DNA from: an uncultured Arachnia sp. | GTDB lineage: Bacteria; Actinomycetota; Actinomycetes; Propionibacteriales; Propionibacteriaceae | Length of the DNA: 64,000 nt | Direction of reading: 5' to 3' | Assembly (NCBI GenBank): GCA_934636715.1 | Contig: CAKUBE010000003.1 | Location: 108,509 to 172,508, forward strand | Notes under the pieces: generated by a model | What the model saw: only the letters and a program-made list of their open reading frames with translations | What the model was told of the DNA's origin: nothing | Database searches by the model: none | Program-made: the position numbers and the translations under genes | Shown here: piece by piece, positions 36,020 through 46,500 of the stretch | Numbering within the stretch: position 1 is the first letter of the stretch | Layout: each line of letters starts with the position of its first letter

Positions 36020-37189
36020 ATGACCGACGAGCCCAGGCGTGTCCTCTCCTGGCAGGCGACGGGGAGGACGCTGAAGCAAGCGTCGCTGCGTGCCTTCGAC
36101 CTGTCCGAGCGGACCGCGAAGGCGGGCTGGCGCTCGCAGCAGCTCCGCGTGAAGCGGTGGCGCTCCCGGCTGTTCATGATCATCCAGATCTCGGTCGCGG
36201 CCGGCGTCTCCTGGGGCATCGCCCGCTACTGGCTGGGCCACGAGTCGCCGTTCCTCGCCACCGTCGCGGCCATCATCTGCCTCGGGTTCTCCTTCGGCCA
36301 GCGGCTGGGTCGCGTCGTGGAGGTTGCCGTCGGCGTGGCCCTGGGCGTGGCCATCGGCGACCTGTTCGTGCACTTCTTCGGCACCGGCGTCTGGCAGATC
36401 ATGTTGGTGATCGGCGTCGCCCTCTCGGTGGCCACCTGGTTGGGCGCACGGACGCTGATGGTGACCCAGGCGGCGGTGCAGGCCGCGACCGTTCTGACCG
36501 TCGCGGCGCCGGGCATCGAGGCCAGCGTCGACCGCTGGATCGACGCGCTGATCGGGTGCGGGGTCGCCCTGGTGTTCGCGACGGTGGCGCCCACGTCGCC
36601 GATCAACCGCCCGCGCATCCTCGCGGCGAAGGTGCTGCACGAGGCGTCGTCCACCGTCCGCGCGATGGTCGAGACCCTGCGCGACGGCGACCACGAGCAA
36701 GCTGAGCGCATCCTGGAGCGGGCGCGCGCCACCGAGTCCGAGCTCGCGGCGCTCCTGACGGCGTCGAACGAGGGCATGGCGGTGGTGCGCACTTCGCCGT
36801 TCCTGCGCCGGCACCGCGAGCTGGCGCAGGAGGTTTCCGACCTCGTCGTCCCGCTCGACCGCTACATCCGCAACCTGCGCGTGCTGGCCCGCCGCGTCGT
36901 CGCCGCCACGTACCGCGACGAACGCATACCCACGGAGTATCTGGGGCTGCTCACCGACTTCGCGCAGGTCACCGACGAGTGCGCCGCCGAGCTGTTCGCG
37001 CGTCGCGTCCCCGCGGCGGTCGTGCCGAGACTCCGCGCCCTGGGCGAGGAGACGTCCCACGTCACGATCCACCGCCAGCTGTCGTCGACGGTGATGCTGG
37101 CGCAACTACGCTCCATGCTGGTCGACCTGCTCGAACTCTGCGGCGAGGACTACACCGACGCCCGCGACGCCATTCCCGACATGGACTGA
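36020..37189 (+). CDS. FUSC-family membrane protein
   Basis: A 389-aa protein with a hydrophobic N-terminal half of about five to six helices (about 50-180), including VAAIICLGFSFGQRLGRVVEVAVGVALG, which matches the aromatic-acid exporter/FUSC family. The C-terminal half (about 195-389) is soluble and helical, rich in Arg/Glu heptads. In other bacteria such proteins export aromatic acids or influence envelope stress, but the substrate is unknown here. It is divergent from the ABC operon with a gap of about 115 bp. Confidence 0.82.
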   Translation: MTDEPRRVLSWQATGRTLKQASLRAFDLSERTAKAGWRSQQLRVKRWRSRLFMIIQISVAAGVSWGIARYWLGHESPFLATVAAIICLGFSFGQRLGRVVEVAVGVALGVAIGDLFVHFFGTGVWQIMLVIGVALSVATWLGARTLMVTQAAVQAATVLTVAAPGIEASVDRWIDALIGCGVALVFATVAPTSPINRPRILAAKVLHEASSTVRAMVETLRDGDHEQAERILERARATESELAALLTASNEGMAVVRTSPFLRRHRELAQEVSDLVVPLDRYIRNLRVLARRVVAATYRDERIPTEYLGLLTDFAQVTDECAAELFARRVPAAVVPRLRALGEETSHVTIHRQLSSTVMLAQLRSMLVDLLELCGEDYTDARDAIPDMD

Positions 37190-37263
37190 GGGGCACCGTC
37201 AGGGCCTCCCACCCCGGATCGGCCGCCGGTACGGTTGCGGTGAGACCCCGCCCGAGGAGAACA

Positions 37264-37842
37264 ATGACCACCGATACCGCCATCGACGACCTCCTGGCCG
37301 AGCTGCGCGCCGGACACACCATCGCGGGCGACTCGCCGCTGCTCGCCGCGATGCATCGCGCGGCGCAGGACGCGCTGCGGATCACCGCGGAACTCAACGG
37401 CAGTTACCACGACGAAGCCGGCGTCCGGGCGCTGCTGTCGGAGCTCATCGGCGCGACCGTCCCCGACTCCGTCGTCGTGTTCCCGCCCTTCCGCGCCGAC
37501 TTCGGCAAGAACATCACCATCGGCGAGGGCGTCTTCATCAACTCGGGCTGCGCGTTCCAGGACCAGGGTGGCGTCACGATCGGCGACGGCGCGTTGATCG
37601 GTCACAACGTGGTCATCGCGACGCTCAACCACGACCTCGATCCCGCGAAGCGCGCCGACCTGATCCCGGCGCCGGTCACCATCGGCGACGGCGCTTGGAT
37701 CGGCGCGAACGCGACCATTCTCCCCGGGGTGACCATCGGCGACGGCGCCGTCGTCGCCGCGGCCGCCGTCGTGACGAGGGACGTCCCGCCGCGGACCATC
37801 GCCGTCGGCTCCCCGGCGCGCGTCGTCCGCGAGATCGACTGA
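37264..37842 (+). CDS. Maltose/galactoside O-acetyltransferase-like hexapeptide acetyltransferase
   Basis: A 192-aa left-handed beta-helix acetyltransferase. Short helical N-terminus (about 1-55), then hexapeptide repeats (ITIGEGVFINSGCAFQDQGG, then VTIGDGAWIGANATILPG), with the catalytic His in IATLNHD. The C-terminus AVGSPARVVREI is typical of the LacA/Maa family. It acetylates sugars or similar acceptors using acetyl-CoA. The ATG at 37264 is preceded by GAGGAGAACA. Confidence 0.9.
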   Translation: MTTDTAIDDLLAELRAGHTIAGDSPLLAAMHRAAQDALRITAELNGSYHDEAGVRALLSELIGATVPDSVVVFPPFRADFGKNITIGEGVFINSGCAFQDQGGVTIGDGALIGHNVVIATLNHDLDPAKRADLIPAPVTIGDGAWIGANATILPGVTIGDGAVVAAAAVVTRDVPPRTIAVGSPARVVREID

Positions 37843-37869
37843 CGCGGCCAGGAGACCGAGGCATAGGTG

Positions 37870-37919
37870 CTTAGGTGGTAGATGTTTGTTGGACTACCAA
37901 CAAACATCTACCACCTAAG
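37870..37919. repeat. Perfect 23-bp hairpin with 4-nt loop
   Basis: CTTAGGTGGTAGATGTTTG with TTGG completes the left arm at 37870-37892, the loop is ACTA, and 37897-37919 is its exact reverse complement. It is much more A+T-rich than the surrounding DNA. It sits 28 nt after the acetyltransferase stop and exactly where a NUDIX gene is cut off. It may be a small mobile palindrome or a terminator, and no protein gene is inside. Confidence 0.85.
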
Positions 37920-38059
37920 AGGAGTTTGCTCCGCTGTCCCGCGGCGCCGGCCGCCCAGTACCCGTCCATGTAGCCGGTGTTCTGCCGCAGCTGCAACAGC
38001 ACGGCGCCGTCCCTCAGCAGGTAGACGTACGACGCGGGAATCAGGCTGTAGCGGCTCAC
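37920..38059 (-). pseudogene. Truncated NUDIX hydrolase (N-terminal fragment)
   Basis: Read from the GTG at 38059, the frame gives SRYSLIPASYVYLLRDGAVL and LQLRQNTGYMDGYWAAGAAG, the beginning of a NUDIX hydrolase. It stops being coding at about 37920, exactly at the 23-bp hairpin, before the Nudix box (GX5EX7REUXEEXGU) is reached. About 45 residues remain of the family's roughly 150. The frame runs on a few nonsensical codons to a stop near 37871. Its start overlaps the dienelactone-hydrolase stop (GTGA), so the full gene was once cotranslated with it. Confidence 0.75.
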
Positions 38060-38649
38060 CGGCTCTCGTCCACCCGGTCGAGGAACGCGAGCACGCGCTC
38101 GACGACGAGGGCCGCGGCGTCGGCGTCGTGCGACGGCAGGCTGCGGTCGGTGAACAGGTGCCGGTCCCCCGGGTAGAGGTACAGCTCGGCGCGCGCCGGG
38201 CCGAGGATCGTCACCGTCTCCTCGGCGAAGGGCAGGTCCTCCTGGAAGAACGGATCGCCTTCCGCGCCGTGGATCTGGACCCGGACGGCGTCGGGGAAGG
38301 TCCCGAACGCCCAGTCGCCGACGATCGGGAGCGCCGACTCGAGCATCACGAGGCCCACCGCGCCCGGCCGGGTGACCGCGAGCCGCATGGCCGACATCGC
38401 GCCGAGGGAGATGCCCGCGTACACGAGCTGCGCCGGCAGCCCCTCGACGGCTCGCGCCACGCGCTCCTCGACGACGCCGTCGCCGAGCGCCTCGACATAG
38501 GCGAAGCCATCCTCGATCGACGGATAGGTCCGGCCCTCGAACAGGTCCGGCACATGCACGGTGTGTCCGCCCGCCCGGAGGTCGTCGGCGAACTCGCGCA
38601 CCCCGTCGGTCAGCCCCAGCACGTGGTGGAAAAGCAAAATCTCGGCCAT
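38056..38649 (-). CDS. Dienelactone hydrolase family protein
   Basis: A 197-aa alpha/beta hydrolase. The nucleophile elbow YAGISLGAMSAMRLA (Ser in GISLG) and a late His in GDRHLFTD complete a probable triad; the Asp/Glu is probably in HGAEGDPFF. It resembles the small YghX/dienelactone hydrolase group; the substrate is not known and dienelactone itself is not implied. Followed by the truncated NUDIX gene in the same operon. Confidence 0.85.
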   Translation of the reverse strand: MAEILLFHHVLGLTDGVREFADDLRAGGHTVHVPDLFEGRTYPSIEDGFAYVEALGDGVVEERVARAVEGLPAQLVYAGISLGAMSAMRLAVTRPGAVGLVMLESALPIVGDWAFGTFPDAVRVQIHGAEGDPFFQEDLPFAEETVTILGPARAELYLYPGDRHLFTDRSLPSHDADAAALVVERVLAFLDRVDESR

Positions 38650-38663
38650 GCCCAGACGCTACC

Positions 38664-39965
38664 TCACCCGGCCTGCGTCAAGGCTCCGAGCGCGTCGCCC
38701 AGGAACTGATCCTCCGCCTCGTTGCCCGGGAGCGAGAGCGCGTGCCGGTAGGCCTCCGCGGCGTCGACGTCGCGGCCCAGCTCGGCGAGGGTGACGGCGC
38801 GCGCGACATGGAAGGAACGCAGCCGCGCGACGCCCGGGGCCGCGGCCAGGTCGTCGAGCCGACGAAGGCCCTCCTCCAGACCGACGGCGCGGCCCAGCGC
38901 AACCGCCCGCGCGACGCGGACCACCGGGCCGGGCTCGAGCCGCTCCAGCATGCCGTACAGCACCGCGATCTGCGGCCAATCGGTCTCCTCGAAGCTCGCC
39001 GCCTCGGCGTGCAGCGCGGCGATCGCGGCCTGGATCGCGTACGCCCCCGCGCCCTCGCCAGCGGCCGCCGCCTCCGCCAGGCCGAGCCCCTCCCGCACCA
39101 GCCGCTCGTCCCACCGGCGGCGGTCCTGGCGGGCCAGGGGAACGGGACGCCCTTCCCGGTCGGTGCGGGCCGGACGGCGAGACTCGGTCAGGAGCAGAAG
39201 CGCGAGCAGCCCGGTCGCCTCGGCCGAGGGCATGAGGCGCCGCAGCAGGCGGGCGAGGTCGAGGGCCTCCGCGGTGAGGTCGTCGCGCACGTGAACGTCG
39301 CCGGTCGACCGCGCGAAGCCCTCCGCGTAGAGCAGATACACCACGCGCAGCACACCCGCGGCGCGGAGGGCGAGTTCCTCGCGGCGCGGGACCTCGAAGG
39401 GGATGCCGAGCGTGCGGATGCGCCGCTTCGCCCGCACGATGCGCTGCTGCATCGTCGCCACCGGGACCAGCAGCGCGTGCGCCACCTCGGCGACGGCGAG
39501 CCCGGCCACGAAGCGCAGCGTCATCGCCACCCGGTCCTCCGGCTTCAGGGCGGGGTGCGCGCAGGCGAAGTAGAGCCCGAGTCGGTCGTCGGGAAGGACC
39601 TCGCTGGCAACGGCGACGTCTGCCGGATCGGCGAGCGCCTCAGCGACGGGGGCGCGCTCCTCCTGCACGCGCAGCGTGGCCAGCTTGCGCGCCAGCACGC
39701 CGTCGCGGCGCACGACATCCAGCGCCTTCCGCTTGGCCGTCGTGACCACCCACGCCTCGGGGACGCGCGGCACGCCGGACTCGGCCCACGCCGTGAGCGC
39801 CTCGGCGAGCGCGTCCTGCAGGGCGTCCTCGGCGAGGTCGAGGTCGCCGAACCTCCGGGCGAGGATCGCGAGGATCCGGGTGCGCTCGTCCCTGCCCAGA
39901 TCGCCGACGGCCCGACGAGCCCGCTCTCGCGGGTCCGCCGGGCCGAGGCCCGCGTCGTCGGACAC
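38664..39965 (-). CDS. ECF42-type RNA polymerase sigma factor with TPR-like C-terminus
   Basis: A 433-aa sigma factor. Region 2 (LARRFGDLDLAEDALQDALAEA) and region 4 (ALLVPVATMQQRIVRAKRRIRTL) are followed by a long helical extension (about 190-433) with SFEETDWPQIAVLYGMLERL and the TPR-like end AYRHALSLPGNEAEDQFLGDAL. This is the ECF42 group, in which the C-terminal extension is required for activity, and which is nearly always next to a YCII/DGPF protein gene, as here. GTG start at 39965, directly after the YCII gene. Confidence 0.92.
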   Translation of the reverse strand: MSDDAGLGPADPRERARRAVGDLGRDERTRILAILARRFGDLDLAEDALQDALAEALTAWAESGVPRVPEAWVVTTAKRKALDVVRRDGVLARKLATLRVQEERAPVAEALADPADVAVASEVLPDDRLGLYFACAHPALKPEDRVAMTLRFVAGLAVAEVAHALLVPVATMQQRIVRAKRRIRTLGIPFEVPRREELALRAAGVLRVVYLLYAEGFARSTGDVHVRDDLTAEALDLARLLRRLMPSAEATGLLALLLLTESRRPARTDREGRPVPLARQDRRRWDERLVREGLGLAEAAAAGEGAGAYAIQAAIAALHAEAASFEETDWPQIAVLYGMLERLEPGPVVRVARAVALGRAVGLEEGLRRLDDLAAAPGVARLRSFHVARAVTLAELGRDVDAAEAYRHALSLPGNEAEDQFLGDALGALTQAG

Positions 39966-39967
39966 GG

Positions 39968-40309
39968 TCAGTACGGCGCGATCGGACGGATCTCCACGTG
40001 GCCGCCGGCCTCGGAGGCCGGGCTCTTCTTCGCCCAGGCGATGGCCTCGTCCAGGTTCTCGACCTCGATGACGTAGCTGCCGCCGACGAACTCCTGCACC
40101 TCCGCGAACGGCCCCGAACTCACGACCCGCTCGCCGTCGGCGCCGGTCCCCACGTACACCGCGGAGTCCTCGAGCGCGAAGGAGCTGACGACGACGCCCG
40201 CGTCCGTGATCTCCTTGTCGAACGCGAAGAAGGCCTCGGGGCTCGGGCCCCCGTCCTCCCCGCACGCGGGATCGTCGACGTGTCCCATCAGCAGTAGCGC
40301 GTAACGCAT
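39968..40309 (-). CDS. YCII/DGPF-domain protein linked to the ECF42 sigma factor
   Basis: A 113-aa YCII-family protein (MRYALLLMG at the start, SSGPFAEVQEFVGGSYVIEV as the DGPF-type motif). In ECF42 systems this gene is part of the sigma regulon and the promoter; a direct anti-sigma role is not proven. The gap to the sigma gene is 2 nt, so they are cotranslated. Confidence 0.9.
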   Translation of the reverse strand: MRYALLLMGHVDDPACGEDGGPSPEAFFAFDKEITDAGVVVSSFALEDSAVYVGTGADGERVVSSGPFAEVQEFVGGSYVIEVENLDEAIAWAKKSPASEAGGHVEIRPIAPY

Positions 40310-40431
40310 GATTTCCTCCTCAGGCTTGCTCCGCCGTCGACAACCGCGGCGGAGACGAACGCCGGACCGGTCGGCCCGACATCATCATGACGTACGGGCC
40401 GACGCGAGATCGACAGCTCCTCGGTGTCGGT

Positions 40432-40494
40432 TCATTGGCTTCGACACGAGACGCGGTCGACTCCGTCGACGCGCCTCGGCTCAACAGCGGTGGA
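40432..40494 (+). repeat. Dispersed intergenic repeat, third copy
   Basis: CATTGGCTTCGACACGAG head, a palindromic middle (GCGGTCGACTCCGTCGACGC), and CGGCTCAACAGCGGTGG tail. It is the same module as at 1074-1190 and 20634-20772. It lies between the tcA-like gene end (40548) and the YCII gene. No gene is visible between 40310 and 40547. Confidence 0.7.
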
Positions 40495-40547
40495 CCCGCG
40501 GAATCGACAGCCGGGTCCGGCCGAACCCAGGCTATCGACATCGCGGG

Positions 40548-43500
40548 TCACGGGTGGGCCGTGTAGGTGACCAGCAGGACGATGTCGCGGACCCGGGTGC
40601 GGTCGAGGCCCGGGGCGCCGACCGCGGCCAACCCGCCCGCGTCGGTGACCGACAGCGAGTGGGTCCCGAGGAGAGCGGGCCCCAGCGCCGCCTCGACCCG
40701 CTTCGCAGGCAGGCCGCCCAGACGGGCGTCGACGGGGCGCGGGTCGGGCAGCGCCGGGAAGCCATCCACCGCGACGCCATCCAGCTCGACGGCGAACGCC
40801 CCGACCGGGCCGTCGGCCAGGTCGAGCACCAGCTCGGCGCGAGAGACCGCGAGCTGCATCCCCGACACGTAGTACGGCAGGTGCTCCTCGACGATCGCCA
40901 GGTCGACCGCCGTTCCCGTCGGCGCGCCCATCAGACGCTCGAAGGCGCCGGAGAACTCGCGCCGCAGGCTGAAGGCCCGCGTGAGCGGGCTCCGCGCGAG
41001 CACGGCGAGCTGGCCGTCGGCGCTCGCCGGGTCCTCCAGGGTGGCGCGCAGCGCGCCGTCGTAGCGGGCCGTGTAGCTGATCGTCAGCACGACGTCGGAG
41101 ATCGTGGCGTAGTCGAACGCGCGGAGCAGCGCCGGGAGCTCGATCCGCCAGTCGCTGATCGCCCCGGCCCCCTCGAACGGGTTGTGCCCCTGGCCGCTGA
41201 AGCTCAGCTCGAAGCGGCCCGAGTCGCTCTGGGCGCTGCTGGTGGCGATCCGCGCCGTCCGGGTGACGGGGACATCGCTGAGCGCCGCGTCCCCGGTCAC
41301 CGGCTCGGTACGGATCCGGCTGCCGAGCAGGGTGAGCGTGGCGCTGACGTTCGTGTAGGGCCCCCGCACGCTCGGGATGGAGAGCTGCACGGCGCGGATC
41401 TGGCGCCGGTACTGGCCGGGATACAGCAGGTCGAACTCGAACTCGGGGATCCGCAGCTCGCAGGAGCCGGTCTCCCGGAGCGCCATCAGCGCCGCGGGGT
41501 CGATCGCCCGCAGCGAGAACGACTGCGGGATCTGGGCCGGCGAGTCGTCGTAGCGCTCGAGATAGCGCCGCTCCAGCGTCGCCAGCGCGAGCGTCAACCG
41601 CTCCCCCGCGAGCAGCCCGGACTGGGCGCCGTCCCACTCCCCGCCGACGTACGAGGCCTCGTCGCCGGGCAGCTCGAAGTGGTAGGCCTGCTCGGCGAGG
41701 CGGGCGACGGCGAGCGCGTTGCCGTACGCCTGACGGTGGAGCTGCTGCAGCGACCTCGCCATATAGGTGTAGAGGCCGAGCCCCGCGAACTTGTCGCGGT
41801 AGAGCTCGAGCACCTCGTCGTGCTGCTGCGCGGCGAGCACCTGCTGATCGAGCGCCCGGAGGGCGAGGTCGCGGCGCAGCTCGGCGGCGCGCACCTCGCG
41901 GTCGAGCACCTTCAGCTCGTTCTCCGCGAGCCGCAGGTCGTGCCGCCAGCCCTGCTCGCGGCGCTCGAAGCCGGCGACGGTCCCCGAGACCTCCGCCGCG
42001 AGCTCTGCGAGGATCGCCGAGCTGGACAGCGAGTCGGAGAGCGCCCGGAACGAGTCGCCGGCCTGGCGCCCGCCGTACTTCATGGCGAACGGCGAGCCGA
42101 TCTCGGGAACGAGGTAGGCGATGCCCGCCGCGAGGTTGAGGAGCGCGTCCGCGCCGCGCAGCACGGTGGCCGTCGCCCGGAAGGCGGCCTGGGCGGTCTC
42201 CGGGCCGGTGAGACCGGTCGCGATGAGCTCGGCGGCGTGCTCGCGCCGGTACAGCGCGCTCTCCCGCTGCCGCCTCGCCTGCTCCAGGCCGACCGTCGCG
42301 GCCTCGAGCTCGGTGCGCCGGGTCTCGAGGGTGAGCTTGTGGAGGTTGCGCTCATGGGTGTTGCGCAGGGTGGCGAGGTCCTCGCCGTCGCGGCGCTCGT
42401 GCGCGCCGAGCAGCGCCGCGCCGAACTGCTGCAACGTCGCGGCCTGGCCCCGGGCCCGCTCGATGAGGTAGCTGAACCGGAACGGCGGGACGACGCCGGC
42501 CGCCTGGCCGAGCGCGTCCTCGGCGCCGAGACCCGCCGCCTTGGCGCGGACGAGCAGCCCCGGGTCGATGGGGGCGGCGAACAGCGGGAGCGGCCGGAAG
42601 GTGCCGTCCGGGTCGAGCGCGTTGCGGACCTTGAACAGCCGGTCCTCCACCCTGTCCCAGTAGCCCGCGAGCTTCTCGTTGCGGGGCAGGCAGAAGAACG
42701 GGGCCCGGACGAGCTCCAGGATGATCGCCACGATGATGACCGGGGTCAGGTACGCGGAAGCGGCCATGATCGGCGCCGACGTCGCCGGCTCCTGGGGTGC
42801 GGGCTCCGCCGCCTCCGAGAGCAGCATCGCGAGCTCGGCCGCGGAGAGCTTGGCCATGGCGTCGACGAGCTTCGCCGGCGGGTTCTCGACGTCCTTCTCC
42901 GTGAGCGGACGCCCGACCACCCGCTCGGCGTACTCCGCCATCGACCCCTGGCCGGCGTAGGTGGCCGGCGTCGGGCTCGCGGCCGGCGCCGCCGCGACGT
43001 GCCACCGCGGCATGTAGGCGGCGGACTGCTGCGAGCCGGGGACCGTCGCCACGTAGGACTCGAGCTCCACGAGGAACTCGTCGGTGCCGTCGGCCAGCCC
43101 GGCGAGGATGTCGGCGAGCCGCTTGGGCGCGGAGTCGCCGCACGCGCCCGCCCGCACGGGACGGCGCCCCAGCAGGTCCTGGGCGAGCACGTACTTCAGC
43201 GTCGCCTCGCGCAGGTACTCGGGGTTGGACTGCGAATAGGCCAGCGCGAACAGGTGGTCGCCCCAGTCGAGGAGGTTGTCGACGTAGCGCATCACGAACG
43301 CCTTCTGGTAGGCGGTCAGGCGCAGGCGCGCGATGGCGTGCGGGTTGAGCGGGTCGCGCTTGTACGCCTCGACGGCGGGTCCGTTGCCGAGCTGCTGGCG
43401 CAGCGTCTGGGCGTTCAGGCCCCGCAGCTCGCGGTAGCGCCACACCCGGTCGAGCTCGCGCCGTCGGCGCTCCTCCTCGGAGGCGCCTGCAGGGATGCCC

Positions 43501-46500
43501 GGGATCACCTCCGACGAGGTCGGGTCGAACACGTAGTGGTACCAGCGCTGCGCCGCCTCGAACTCGCCGAGGCTGTTCAGGTGGTCCGCGAGCAGGAAGG
43601 GGATGTGGAGGTAGATCTCGCGGAGGTACGTGCCCATCGGCCCGTCGACGTCCAGGGTGCCGGACCGGGACCGGTCCGCGACCGACGAGCTGGTCACCGC
43701 GAGCGGGTGGGCGGGCTCGTTGATCTGGAACTGCCGGTGCGTGGCGAGCAGCGCGTCGAGGCCCTCGTTGTAGAGGATCTTCGCGATCGGCTCGCTGACG
43801 CCCGTGGACAGCCGCCGCAGCACGTAGGGCTTGCCGTCGACGGTGCGCAGCCCGACGTGGAACAGCTCGCGTCCGCTCTGCACGATCACATCGGAGTAGG
43901 CGCCGTTGACGACGTCGACGGTGGCCGCCGACGGCATCGACAGCACCTGGTTCGGGCGGAAGAAGCGCTTGAGGTAGGTGGTGACGTCCGGGTGCCACTG
44001 CGGGCTGGTCCACTCGATCGGGCCGGTGACCGCCAGCGGCTTCTCGTACCGCGCCAGGTTCTCGCGCTCGAGCAGCAGCGAGGCCAGGACGTACGGTTCG
44101 AAGACGCAGTACTCGCCCTGCCCCATCTTCACCGCGTGCAGGCTCCGGGTGCTGCCGTTGACCTGCGACCAGAGGAGGTCTCGCTTCGCGCTCTCCAGAA
44201 TCCCCTTGAGGACCTTGTTGGCCTCGCTCAGGTTGCCCCCGAACAGCGCGAGGAGCGCGAGGATGACGGCGATCCCCTCGATCGACTCCGGCGGGAACCA
44301 GGGCACCCCGCGGTTCTTCAGGAGGCCGGGAGGATCGACGTCGTCGTAGTTGATGCGCCCGGAGATCCGGCGCGTGTAGAGGTCGAGCTTCGACCACATC
44401 TGGAAGTTGATCCCGCGCAGCTCGATCTGGTCCCCGGAGCCTGGGTAAATGCGGTCCCAGCCGAAGCCGCGCAGCGTGTAGTCGTCCTTCGGCTGGTCGT
44501 GCGCGACGCGGTCGTGGAGCGGCTGGTAGTTGGAGTAGAGCATCAGCTGGCCGATGTAGGGGAAGTTCAGCTTGGTCACGTCGCGCGGCACGAGCGGGTC
44601 GAGGATGATGCCGTTGCCGCTGGTGACGAACGGCTCCTCGGTCAGCCCGACCGGCTGGGCCGGCGTCCAGCTGCCGTCGATCCGGCGGGTGGTGAACTCG
44701 ACGTGCGCCCGGTGGCTGTACCCGGCGAACTTGCTGTCGCCGTTCGAGAACTGGTTCACCGACCGGGTGACGTAGCGGATCCAGAACAGGTACAGCTGGC
44801 CGCCGTGCACCAGGGGCGACACCGTCCGCGTCGGGATCTGGAGGTCGAGCCGCTCCCACGGGCCCCATCTCGTGGCGCGGTCGGCCTCGCCGACGCCGAA
44901 GTGCGCGTCGTCGACGCGCCGGTAGTAGTAGACGGGCGGCTCGTCGGCCGTGGTGCCGAACAGGTGGAGCACGTCGTGCCGGGCGGCGTTGTTGCGCTCG
45001 TGATAGGAGCCGGCGATGCGGAGGCTCGCGAGCTCGTCGAAGCCGCGCAGGTACCGGGCGTAGGCGGCGCGCACCGCCTCCTCGGTGACGGGCTTGGAGA
45101 GCAGCTCCTCCTCGAGCTGCCGGAACAGCGGCGTCTTGTCGTCGCGCAGCTCGGGCTCGAGATAGGACTCGGGGAAGAGGAACACCTTCCTGTTCGCCTC
45201 CCACACCCGGTAGTTCTGGCGCCACTCCCACTCGTCGCGGGGGATCCGCGACGGGGAGACGCGGACCGGGTCGGCGTGGCCGCGGGCGGTCTCCTCCAGG
45301 TTCATCAGGCAGCGCTGGACGTACAGCTGCGCGCTGGCGATCGCGGCGGCGACGCGGGAGATCCTCACGACGCCCTCCACGAGCGGGTCGAGCAGGTAGT
45401 AGTGGTACAGGTCGTTGACCTCGTCGAACGGGTAGGTCGTGCGCGAGTGGAGGAGGTAGGCGACGAGGGCGTCGCGCTGCCGCGAGAGCACGATGTCGCG
45501 GTACGGCTCGTCGTTGCGGGCGAAGTCGGCGGGATCCGGGTACCGGGCCCGCAGCGCGCCGGTCAGCAGCGCGCTCGCCGCGGACAGCTCGTCGAACTGG
45601 GCGGACTGAACGAGGCGCAGGAGCACTGCCGGCGCGCCGACCTGGCGGCAGATCAACGCGGCGAGGATCGCCTGCTCGAGAGCGGCGAACGGCTCGGCGG
45701 GCTGCGGGAGCTCCTGGCGCAGCGCCGCGACGAAGGCCTCGTCGGCCCCGACGACGGCGGCGACGGCGGCGAGGTCGCCGGCCGCGAAGCCGGAGCCGGG
45801 CACGTAGCCGACGATCGCCGCGGCCAGGCCGGGCGGCTCCTCCTCGCGCTGGAGCCAGGGCTCGATCAGGCTGCGGAACAGGTCGATCCGGCGGATCGAC
45901 TCCAGCCCGATGCTGCCGAAGTCCTGGATCCCGAACCGCTCCCGCTGGTCCTTCAGCAGGTCGAGCGTCGCGGCGTCGGCGACGCGGGCGCCGCTGAGCA
46001 CGCGCCCCAGCCGGCGGAGCCGCTCGATCACCGCCGCGATCGCTGTCGGGTCGCCGTCGGGATCTCGCAGCTCGTCGAGCAGACCGGGAGCGGCGAGGTC
46101 GATGGCCAGCAGCTCGATCAGGCGCGCCGTCACGGCGGGGCTGAGCGCCAGCTTTCCCGGCAGGGCGCTCCGCAGCACGGCCGCGCCGTCGTCCGCGGTG
46201 AGGTCCGGGCTCTCCAGCGCGCCGGCGGTGTTGGCCTCCGCGACGAGTTGGCGGGCGAGGTCGGCGGCCGGGGCGACCGGCGGTCCCGACGGCGCGGGAA
46301 GCGGCACGAGCGAGTCGGGCTCGCAGGCCGCGACGAGCTCGGCGATCGTCCAGCGCGACGACGCCACCCAGCGGGCGGCGCGCACGACGGCGTCGAGGTC
46401 GGCGAGCGTGTCGACGTAGCCGTGCGGGATGCCGGGCGACAAGGCGCACAGCGCGAAGAGCTCCGGGATGCCGATGCCGAGCGCCCGGGCGAGCCGGGCG

